Source of the DNA: Chondrilla cf. caribensis
Lineage: Eukaryota > Porifera > Demospongiae > Chondrillida > Chondrillidae
Length of the DNA: 64,000 nt
Reading direction: 5' to 3'
Assembly: GCA_964020155.1 (NCBI GenBank)
Contig: OZ026556.1
Location: 3,137,501 to 3,201,500, forward strand
The notes beneath the pieces were generated by a model that made no database searches, was not told the DNA's origin, and was given only the letters and a program-made list of their open reading frames with translations. Below, piece by piece: positions 51,520-60,800 of the stretch. The position numbers and the translations under genes are program-made. Positions within the stretch are counted from its first letter, which is position 1. Every line of letters begins with the position of its first letter.

Positions 51520-53285
51520 TCAGTGGATATTTGCTTGTAAGTGTTCTTTAACAAAAGTGTTCAACACGGCATGTACCATTCCACAACCTTTGCTACCCAT
51601 CTCCAAGAGTTTTGTTAGATTGTCTTCGTGAATGGTTGACTCCATCTAGTAGCAGGAAGTAGTTTGGTAGAGGCTCATGATTGATACGGCGTAGACAGGG
51701 GTGAAAAATAATTCTAGAGCGATCACGTAGCAGATTGAAATGATTGAAATGTAATACGTTTCGACCTCGAAGGTCTTCATCAGTTACAATATTGTACTGT
51801 ATTGTAACTGATGAAGACCTTCGAGGTCGAAACGGATTACATTTCAATCATTTCAATCTGCAACGTGATCGCTCAAGAATTATTTTTTACCCCTAGTAGC
51901 AGAAGATCACCCCATAGTGGAAGCACAGTTTCTTGTTTGAGACTACACATATGTAACATTAAGGAAAAATGTGACCAATACAAACCAAATATTAAATACC
52001 CATATTCAAATGAGTATAACATGCACTATTATAATATACATGAAGATGAAGGAAGAATGAAAGAATGCATGATGGATCAACTGTACACTCATTACCAGAA
52101 AACCATACATACACAGTATACCTACGTCATGACCACAATGCAGTAAAATCAGGTGATGGACCACAGCACTAGTACTCACCAGTAGAAGAATTATTTTACC
52201 AGATTTTGGGAGAATGGCCAAATTCAGAGAAGGTCCTCTGGCAGTTTGTTCAATGTAATTGATGTCTACCAGATGAAGAAATTACATAATACATGTAGCT
52301 GATGTATTGTACTGTATACATTAATGAATGTACATAACTGTATGTACGTATTACTACGTACGTGTATATTAGTTAAAATATATACACAGCTGAATGTATT
52401 GTACTGTATGTAGCTGAATATATTATACTGTATACATACGTGCGTACGTAGCTGGATGTGTTGTACTCTATACGTATATGTATGTAACTGAATTTGTTAT
52501 ACTGTACTGTACATACATGTAGCTGTTAACTATGTGTGTTAAAGTAAAGATCTGTAATATGTAGCATATCCGACACTATGGGTGAGGTTGTGCGTGCACA
52601 TGTGGCACGTGAGGGGTGAAATGGGTAAACCAGGACAAGATAACTCAGTTTCCAGTCAGCACTAGGACTGATGCTCTGGACAAGGCACACAGCACTTAGT
52701 CTATACCTTACATACAACATACCAACAAAAGGCTTGTCCTCTATATAACCTGCTGAACAAGCACACACAAAATCCTTCAAAGGAATGCCAGCATCAATAA
52801 GAGCTAAGGTCGCTGCATTAATACATACAGCCAAATCACCTACAAGTGGCAGAATACAAGATGTGCTTAGAAATGCCACGTTACAATACCCACAGCCACA
52901 GTCAGTGAACGTACCTCCATCTGACTGGAGAACTTGAACATAGATGTCTATCTGAGAGCGTGGGAAAAGGTTAACTAATACAGACGATTCAAAGGTCTGT
53001 TTGATGAGACGCGTGGCTTCTGTGGAGCGTCTATCGGGCAAATAGTAACATAATGTAAACAATAAACAACACATGCCACATGACACAACAACTGAACATC
53101 TCTGAAGTGCAATACAAACCTGTCTCCCTTAGGCCTACTCTTCCTCTCTCCAGTACTGAAGGTAGCCATACTGAACTGACAGTTGATGATAGCCTTATCA
53201 TGGACTCCTTTCCCTCTGCTGCTAACCTATGCCAACATCCATAATGGATCAATAATAGCTATAAGCAGCAATCCCTCCATGTGCA

Positions 53286-53316
<31 letters not shown>

Positions 53317-53332
53317 GTGTACGTGTGCATGC

Positions 53333-53400
<68 letters not shown>

Positions 53401-54583
53401 ATAGGTGGGTTTATGTTCATACGTGTATGCACATTTCTTTGTTTTTGTGACAATGCACAGAGGGAGTGTCAGTACTATGTAACAGTCAAAGATAAATAAG
53501 GTAGTTCCAGACAGATTTGATGTTGAATGTATTTAAAACCTTAGTCTGATTAAGGTGGAATATAAAAGTATTGAAAAGAACAAGGGCATAATCAAAAAGT
53601 GGTCTGATGTTTCACCAGCTGCAACATCTCTATCACAGCAACAATTAATACCAATTGCAAGGTCAAAGTTGGAAGGAGGGTTTGAGATAGGTTAACATCC
53701 ACGACAATATTTAGGACTGACTTCAGTATTTGTACATACAAGTTGGTAGAATTTGATATATTATAAAAGAGGAACATACATCATGAGGACCATAGACTGT
53801 TGCTAGGACTTTGGTATTCCCTTGTTCTAAGAAGGCAGAGCCATCTGCCTGGGTCAGTGGGCCAATCTTACAGTCAATCTTCCGTAGCTCATGAGGTCTG
53901 CGTCCATCTACCCTGAGACCTGTCAGAGTAAAGATGTACATTATAATCTAACAACCACACATACTGGAACATCCACACAAGTGATCATGTTGGGGGTCTG
54001 CTATTAGATTATGTACAATAACATCAGTAAAATATCTCATTAGTAGACAGTTTACCCTACTTTATGGCCAAATCTAAGCACTTTTGAACAATGTGAACAA
54101 TCTGGACAGAACGAGACAGATCAGGTCCATTAGCTGAACCAGTGTTCATATACAGCCAAATTGTGTCAGGTCAGCTTTTCACCCTTCAACATCTGTGTAC
54201 AGTGCCAGTGAGCCTAGGAGTGAAGTGGAGTACTAGTGAAGTATGTACGTGTGTTATAATTACCATGCACAGTGTAGGATCTCACAACTTCTGTAATTTA
54301 CAAGTACCTGTAATGCAGTTATAGGAAAGCCTTCCTCCAAGGTAACGTACGTTTAATAAGAATTATGATCGCCTATATACAGCACAGCCTTCGTATAGGA
54401 CACGTTAGAAGGCAAATGTATCAAGAATTCTCCAGTTCAGTGAAAGTTTGCACTTTACAGTTTGTCGTGTTGTCAGCACGCAACTCACCTTCTGGCGATA
54501 GGAATTCAATTCCGGCCTACGTAGGAATGGAAGAAATAATATAAGGATAGATTTGTCTACCAGAATGTATGTGGACCCACCAT
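51520..54583 (-). CDS. EXOSC4: Exosome complex component RRP41 (EXOSC4)
   Basis: Eight exons join in frame to 240 residues: 54583-54581 (start codon only), 54516-54489, 53919-53780, 53226-53120, 53030-52915, 52839-52723, 52265-52180 and 51645-51520. An RNase PH-fold subunit of the RNA exosome ring, which guides RNA in 3'-to-5' decay and processing in nucleus and cytoplasm. Diagnostic segments are LRVDGRRPHELRKI, ADGSAFLEQGNTKVLATVYG, NCQFSMATFSTGERKSR, FPRSQIDIYVQVLQSDGG, NAATLALIDAGIPLKDFV and CACSAGY. Length matches the human protein (245). The start is inferred: an ATG at 54583 is directly followed by GTGGGT, and splicing to 54516 gives M-AGIEFLSPEG-LRVDGRR, which fits the family N-terminus. 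The last intron contains the palindromic insertion, and the third has a long (GT)n tract. Confidence 0.95.
51698..51893. mobile_element. Near-perfect ~195-bp palindromic insertion with hammerhead-core-like motifs, last EXOSC4 intron
   Basis: The arms 51698-51791 and ~51800-51893 are inverted copies with only a few mismatches over ~95 bp. On the plus strand CTGATGA (51808-51814), a GACCT/AGGTC hairpin with loop TCG, and GAAAC (51829-51833) match the conserved core of hammerhead ribozymes. By symmetry the minus strand carries the same motifs (51783-51758). CTAGTAGCAG(G)AAG occurs at 51645-51658 and again at 51894-51906, which may be a target duplication. The first copy is also the 3' splice site of the last EXOSC4 exon. 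Confidence 0.75.
53281..53402. repeat. (GT)n microsatellite, EXOSC4 intron
   Basis: Long GT tract with a short GC/AC-interrupted centre; the second run is ~30 units. It lies ~55 bp upstream of the 53226 exon, at its acceptor side. Confidence 0.95.
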
Positions 54584-54957
54584 TTAATTTCTATGGGTAT
54601 TCCCCGTCCACAAAGCAATGCCGCCGGAAATTCGAGTTCAATTCCGGAACCACGAGCTGTAAACGCCCTCCTAGAACAATTCTTAAATACACTAGCTAAT
54701 AGTATGTACTCATGCTAAGCTAAGTTTGGAGATGGAATTTCAAAGCTGGAAATATAAATAATATAATGTGTGTAAGCCTAGAAAAACAAAATTAATAACC
54801 TATCCATCCATCCACTCCTTGCATACATTATATATGTCCAATATAGCCGAGATGATACCACCCACAACAGTACAATCATAGTGGGAGACTTGAAAGCACA
54901 AATTTGGGAGGAAAAAAACCCTGAAAATGTATCAAATCAATACACGGATAAACAAAA

Positions 54958-57612
54958 TCATGTTTCCTTGGCTTTCAATTCTAACAAAGGCTTCTCCAGG
55001 TGACTTGCCAACACACCAATCTGTACAGAACATAACAAAGTTCATACACAATATTAATGTACTGGTTGTGAACAAACTTGACCTCACAAATACTCATATG
55101 TACAGGGATGTAGATTTCCATTGGGTATTATTTGCATCAACCTCCTAGTGATGTCAGTATGACATGTCCATTAAAATAGCTTCCACAATTGGGGATAGGT
55201 TTTATCACTTGAAGAAGTATTTCAATGCCTATCCATCTTCCAAACAAACTGGGAAATATACATAGAGTGGTCAGAAATTGCAGATAATTATTGTATCAGA
55301 CTTCCTATTGGTTAACATGGACAGCCATTTTGCGGTTTTAGTGCAGTATGTTTGCATATACAACAGAAATACAATCGAATATGCATAATACTACATGTAT
55401 ACACTCTGCATATACAACAGAGACAGAAGTACTACTAAAGCTTTACAGTACTAGAAACAGGAGTGGGTCTGGGGGAGGAGGGGTGCAGTCCTTACCAAGA
55501 TGCAGGAGAGGTCTTGGGGGAGGGAGGGTAGGCACAGACACTTAGGGCACTCTAGAATTCCCACTAAGAGGTCAACTGGGCTTGCAGCTCAAAAACACAG
55601 TGAATACAAGATTTTACACCCATTACCGCTATATCCCACTAACCCACTGGCCGGCTACAGGCGTGCAGTGCGGTTTGCTCACCTTCTTCTTCAACAACCC
55701 CATCCCAACAGTATTCTGGCAATACATGCACAGCAGCATGCTAGCAACAGGCTTGATGGCTATCTTCCCATCCTGCAGTAAATTAAAACAGACAGTGCAA
55801 ATCAGACTACCACTCCAGTGATAATTGTACGTAACATTTTGACTGTTAAGAGCTGGTGGTCAGAAGCTCCACTTAGCCCATTTTGTTTTCAGTACTGGAT
55901 AATTAGGCCCCAGTGGTGGTCTTCAGCATGCACCACACCCTGGGTCTTAATTTCCAGTGTAAAAAGCAAGACTAGCCAAACTACTTACATACACTTCTCG
56001 ATGTTTCCAATAACCCAAAGAGTGCATACAAGCCAACATATACACAAGGTACAACAAACTTATAGCTTTATCTAAGTAATTCGCTATGTTTATAGGGATT
56101 AAGTCCGCACGGACGTAAGTGTTGCTCTTGTCAAGGTCCATGTGATAATTGAATCTTATTAGAAAACATCCCATTCTCAAGTAAACGTACAGTATGTATT
56201 TTCTGTAAAATATATACACCAAGTATCAGTTATTGATGTATCTTAAGAAGTAATTTCTATTCTAATGCACACAACACCTACACACCACCCAGTGGGTCAC
56301 AACACAGGATTGATGTACACCGTGGTTATCAGTAACACACACCTCACAGTCGATCATCAGGAAGTCAAACGTTTCCCCAGGGAGGACGGTCTTGCCCCCT
56401 TTCTCATACATGTCCCAGATGCTGGAGGCCACTGCAGATGTCGATTCAGATTGACGTTCTGGAGGACCCGTGTAGGTCATTAGCACTCCATCGTTGGTTA
56501 GAAGTCTGCATAGTGATAAGTTCACATACACAACACTAAGACACAATAGCAATGGGTTTGAGACATGCACCAAACTGCTGTCATAACCTTGTTACTTCAT
56601 AATACAAGCCTGCGATAGCTACAATGTGAATACTAGTCTTCTTTCCAATGCAACTGTTGAACACCAGGTGCCCCACCCAACACAACCATTGACATAAAGT
56701 GCCCCACCCAACACAACGATTGACACCAGGTGCCCCACCCAACACAACCATTGACATAAAGTGCCCCACCCAACACAACGATTGACACCAGGTGCCCCAC
56801 CCAACACAACCATTGACATAAAGTGCCCCACCCAACACAACCATTGACACCAGGTGCCCCACCCAACACAACCATTGACATAAAGTGCCCCACCCAACAC
56901 AACAATTAACACCAGGTGCCCCACCCAACACAATCATTGACACCAGGTGCCCCACCCAACACAACCATTGACACCAGGTGCCCCACCCAACACAACCATT
57001 GACACCAGGTGCCCCACCCAACACAACCATTGACATAAAGTGCCCCACCCAACACAACCATTGACACTGGGTACCCTACTCAACACAACAATTGAACACA
57101 GGTATATGTACATTCCTTACACAACATAGCTATTGGACACCAGAAAATGACAGCTAATAAAAAAACTAGACTCTTTACATCAAGTACACCACGTATACGT
57201 GCATCATGAGCTGGTTTAGATTCAAGAGGATCAAGATACCACAAGCAAACAGCTACGTGATAGTGTCATGAAGAGTCAGAGGCTGCGTTAAGCAGAACTA
57301 CATTGGATTTTAGATATATGACACACAGAGATAATATAACAATATCGATGGAAGACCCTCAATACGTGGTCTATACAGATATTATAATGTCTTCGTAGAT
57401 ACTACAAGCATAGACACTCTAAAGTTACGTAGTTTAGAGTGTCTATGTTACAAGGAATGGAAAATTGGCATTAAAATCATTAGAACTACGAAGAATCCCA
57501 AGCTAGTCAAAGCATAAATGCATTTTCAAATAACAAGTACTCACTGTGTGGATATAACACCTCCCGTGTTAGCCTGTTCTAGGACTTTGGCAAGAGCTTT
57601 CGGCTTGAGCAT
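54958..57612 (-). CDS. LAMTOR2: Ragulator complex protein LAMTOR2 (p14/ROBLD3)
   Basis: Four exons join in frame to 127 residues: 57612-57545, 56505-56343, 55772-55683 and 55020-54958. Roadblock/LC7-fold subunit of the Ragulator, which anchors Rag GTPases and MAPK/mTORC1 signalling on the lysosome surface (family knowledge). Diagnostic segments are MLKPKALAKVLEQANTGGV, LLTNDGVLMTYTG, SAVASSIWDMYEKGG, FLMIDCEDGKIAI, ASMLLCMYCQNTVGMGLLK and LASHLEKPLLELKA. Length matches the human protein (125). The start is the Met that aligns with the family N-terminus. Intron 1 carries a 31-bp minisatellite. The gene lies 216 bp downstream of the ankyrin-SH3 gene and 374 bp upstream of EXOSC4, all on the minus strand. 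Confidence 0.95.
56660..57080. repeat. 31-bp minisatellite, ~13 copies, LAMTOR2 intron 1
   Basis: The unit is GTGCCCCACCCAACACAACC followed by ATTGACACCAG or ATTGACATAAA. The two unit types alternate for the first several copies, and then the ACACCAG type runs in a row. Because 31 is not a multiple of three, all reading frames across it look like long repetitive ORFs; these are artefacts. Confidence 0.92.
57409..57447. repeat. Short palindrome, CATAGACACTCTA family
   Basis: CATAGACACTCTAAA (57409-57423) and TTTAGAGTGTCTATG (57433-57447) are exact inverted copies around a 9-base loop GTTACGTAG. The left half matches the 24-bp insertion at 43190. Confidence 0.85.
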
Positions 57613-57686
57613 CTCTACTCGTATTCGGTTCCAAGTTCCAAGGGCAGTGATAGGATAAAATGGCCGACGGACAATGAATATAATTA

Positions 57687-57722
57687 GACACTCTACGCTA
57701 TGCACAGTATAGGGTGCCTATG
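57687..57722. repeat. Degenerate short palindrome between LAMTOR2 and the ankyrin-SH3 gene
   Basis: TAGACACTCTACGCTATGC and GTATAGGGTGCCTATG form an imperfect inverted repeat of the same CATAGACACTCTA family, in the 216-bp gap where the LAMTOR2 promoter should lie. Confidence 0.5.
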
Positions 57723-57828
57723 CTTACACTACACTTCGTCAGGTAGTGTATCGATTTGGTGAGATGCTGTCTGTAATCTAATCATGTCATTGTATCCTCT
57801 CGTTCCTCTCTTCATCTTTTCGCCAGGT

Positions 57829-60800
57829 TCATGCCTGACAGCCTTCGCGGTACTCCCCGACTTCTTGTAAAGAGACTCTGTCATTACTGATGGTTTGTGT
57901 GATTTCTTCCTCTAGTGTAGGGTGAAGGACACAGTCTTTGATAACAATACACTGATCATACATATCAATATAGTGCTTCACATGTAATGCTACACTGCAG
58001 GTTGGTAGGCAGTAGGTGGTTGTTGGGTTCATATAATCAACCCCTCCTCCCTCCAGGTTTCTACATCCTGAACATCCAACCATCAGTACTGTTTGAGATA
58101 GTGTGTACATGAGTTGGGGACTGAGTGAGGTGTACTCATTAGCCACTAGTATGTGCTAACCCAGGTACTTACTAACCAAGTTGTACATTATCGTTGATCA
58201 GAACATGATCAGAGGAACAAACTCTGACTCACTCCTTTGGGCCGTATTGTGTCCTCCTCCCCTACTGGGGCCATGCATAATTCATGGGCTTCTGCTTTGC
58301 TTCCATTTCGATACCCATACAAATCGCTGCGAGTGGTAGGGCCACGGAATTTTCTAGTTTATGGGGAAGATAAATATGCTGACACGACCCACTACTGTAG
58401 TCTTACTCTACACATACTTTCCCTTCATAGTTTTGATTCCAGTTAATCTAAAGATGCCATTGATATTCCAAACATCAGAAATAGGTTTCTGCAATTGTAG
58501 TGGTTGCATCTTTAGCATCTTAGCTGTTTGGTCTGATCTCCTAGCAAACATGGGAGCTCTGGAAGGAGTGATTCAGAAAGAAAGAGTTGTGCAATTGTCA
58601 TGCCAATACTCAAATCATCAAAACACAATCTAACAAATTTAGGTAACTTTTAAGTTGAATATTACCTGCCTAATGCTTCTACTGTTACGAATGTGCCGTG
58701 ATTGTCTGGACAATCGAATCTGAGATAGTCCATGAGATGCATTACAGCACCATCAGCAAGTAAGGCTGCACTCACTGGTGTCAACTGAATACGAATGTGT
58801 AATAATACATGTGACAATCATGTGACTGTTACGAGGATTACACAAGCTTACTTTGGATATCTGATTAAAATAAACATGTGCTAGGATGATACAGGTCCCC
58901 ATGGTCACTTCATCCACTGAGTTCACATGTGGAATGAGACTGGATATTCTCTCCACCTGTCGTGGGAGCAACATACACATATATTGTATAAACAACTTTA
59001 CGCTAGTGTTACATGTGGAGAGCATGGTAATGACAAAATTCAACAATCTAGCATTAGTGCAACGTTTTACTGCAGAGAACATGCTAATGACAAACATTCC
59101 ATTTGCCATTAAAGCTTATGGCTGTACAGTCACTGTGATAGCGTTTCCTTACCATTTCTACAATTTTCGTCTTTGAGCTATCATCAGGCTGGTAGCCAAG
59201 GACCAAACTGAATCCAGGTAAGGGCAAAGGCTCTCCCAAAAGAGTTACTTCAGCACAACACTGCACCCAAGGATCCGCCCACAATGGAGAAGATGTGGAG
59301 GACCCTGCTTGGAAGAAACTATGCATGGCCTGACCACACAAGAGAGGGTGGGTAAGCTTCATTGCTAGGAAGCTGTCTTAACAGTGTATATGTATTAGCG
59401 CACTTTTATTCCAATCAGCGCTTCAGATAGTTTATGAATCAGTCTGACACAAAATATTCTAGCCTCTTTAGATTCCATCATCATTGCATTCCAGTTAGTG
59501 AGCTGATGGCAAATGGAATAAAATAATAAACACTTACAAATACTATATAATGATATCAAAGAGTCAAATAACACACTACAATTGAAATTGTATGACATAT
59601 CAAACAGTTATATTATTTAATGACATTATTATCACCTTGAGCCTCAACGACATCTCCTACTAATAAATACTGCATGTACACTTCAAAACTACATGAGAAT
59701 ACAGAATGTTCCCTAAACCAAGGTTAGAGAATCTGGACTTACTGATTGAGTCTTCTCATCCAAAGTAAAGGCTAATTCTTCTGCTTTTTCCACATCAATT
59801 TCTCCCTTTAATTGTAAATTTCTGAGCTGAAGAGCAAGAGTTATATTTTAATGTTACCGTTAAATTTTATTCTTATACTTGTAATTTAATAGTTTACAAT
59901 AAAGGGTGGTAACGTCAGAATTAAACATGCAAACTACCTTTTTCTTGATTTCCGAACGTTGTTTTTCATTTGATCGGATTGATGCCTCCACTAAGTCACC
60001 AGCGATACTCTCTGCAAACTCTGGATACTGCTCAAGTCCACAATCCTTCAACAATATACAACAGAACCCACTTAAGAGACCCCATAATTATTTCAATGCT
60101 ATCAGAACTCCATCTAAACGGAATATATTATCACACGTGTGGTTGGTGATAGACTTAACAAATCTTTTAGCGTTAACCAAAAGTTCGTGTTAAAGGAGTT
60201 TGTGTTGGCGTTAGTTTCAGTTTGTATTTAGAGTGGATTCTACTGATACAGTACACAAAATAGATGAAATTCCATGCAATTACCGCCTTATATCCACATC
60301 CCCCTATACACTGCAGGTGCCAACACTGTCTCCACCCAAAACTCTGGAAGAGAAAGCCTTTACTTTCAATTTAGGATTTAAAGACTGATCAAGGAGGATA
60401 AAAGTGTCTATCATTGGATGCAACCTAGATGATACTCATGGTTGAAAGATTTAGTAGAATAATATCATAGGACATGAAATTGTAACTTAAAATCCATAAG
60501 GAATTGGAAGTTTCCAGACATATGATAGGTTTCTTCCAAAAAGAAATCCTTATTCTCTTATACAGTCGTATAGTCACATCCATAAACTTACAAGGTCAGC
60601 TAGCACATTCTTTAAAGCTGCCAATAACATTCGCTTGTGTTTAGTCAACTTCTTTGCTGCTCGTAGAGCTTGGTACTTCATAGGGAGGGAAGTTAAGGCC
60701 AACAAATATTAACCTAGTCTGTTATGGCACATTATGTCAAACATAACTTTCAACGATGTCTCCCTACCTTCCCAACTAACAGAGGAGCCGTCTTGTATTC

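Noticed and set aside
51758..51833. Functional hammerhead ribozyme called as a feature
   Set aside because: Core and helix II are present, but helix III plus the UH cleavage site and helix I cannot be assembled in this copy; kept only as a finding.
56581..57057. 158-residue ORF with WGTWCQ-type repeats on -
   Set aside because: The 31-bp minisatellite is open in several frames and lies inside a LAMTOR2 intron.
56660..57080. CRISPR-like regular repeats
   Set aside because: Units are contiguous with no unique spacers, inside an animal intron.
58430..58540. Alternative exon (RSDQTAKMLKMQPLQLQKP) on -
   Set aside because: Reads in frame after exon 58666 with an acceptable acceptor, but has no suitable in-phase donor and ends in a stop; the 58353-58233 exon gives a continuous model. 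It could be an alternative 3' end.
60340..60440. Possible extra ankyrin-SH3 exon (LHPMIDTFILLDQSLNPKLK)
   Set aside because: Looks protein-like, but the acceptor phase does not fit between two phase-0 exons; left out.
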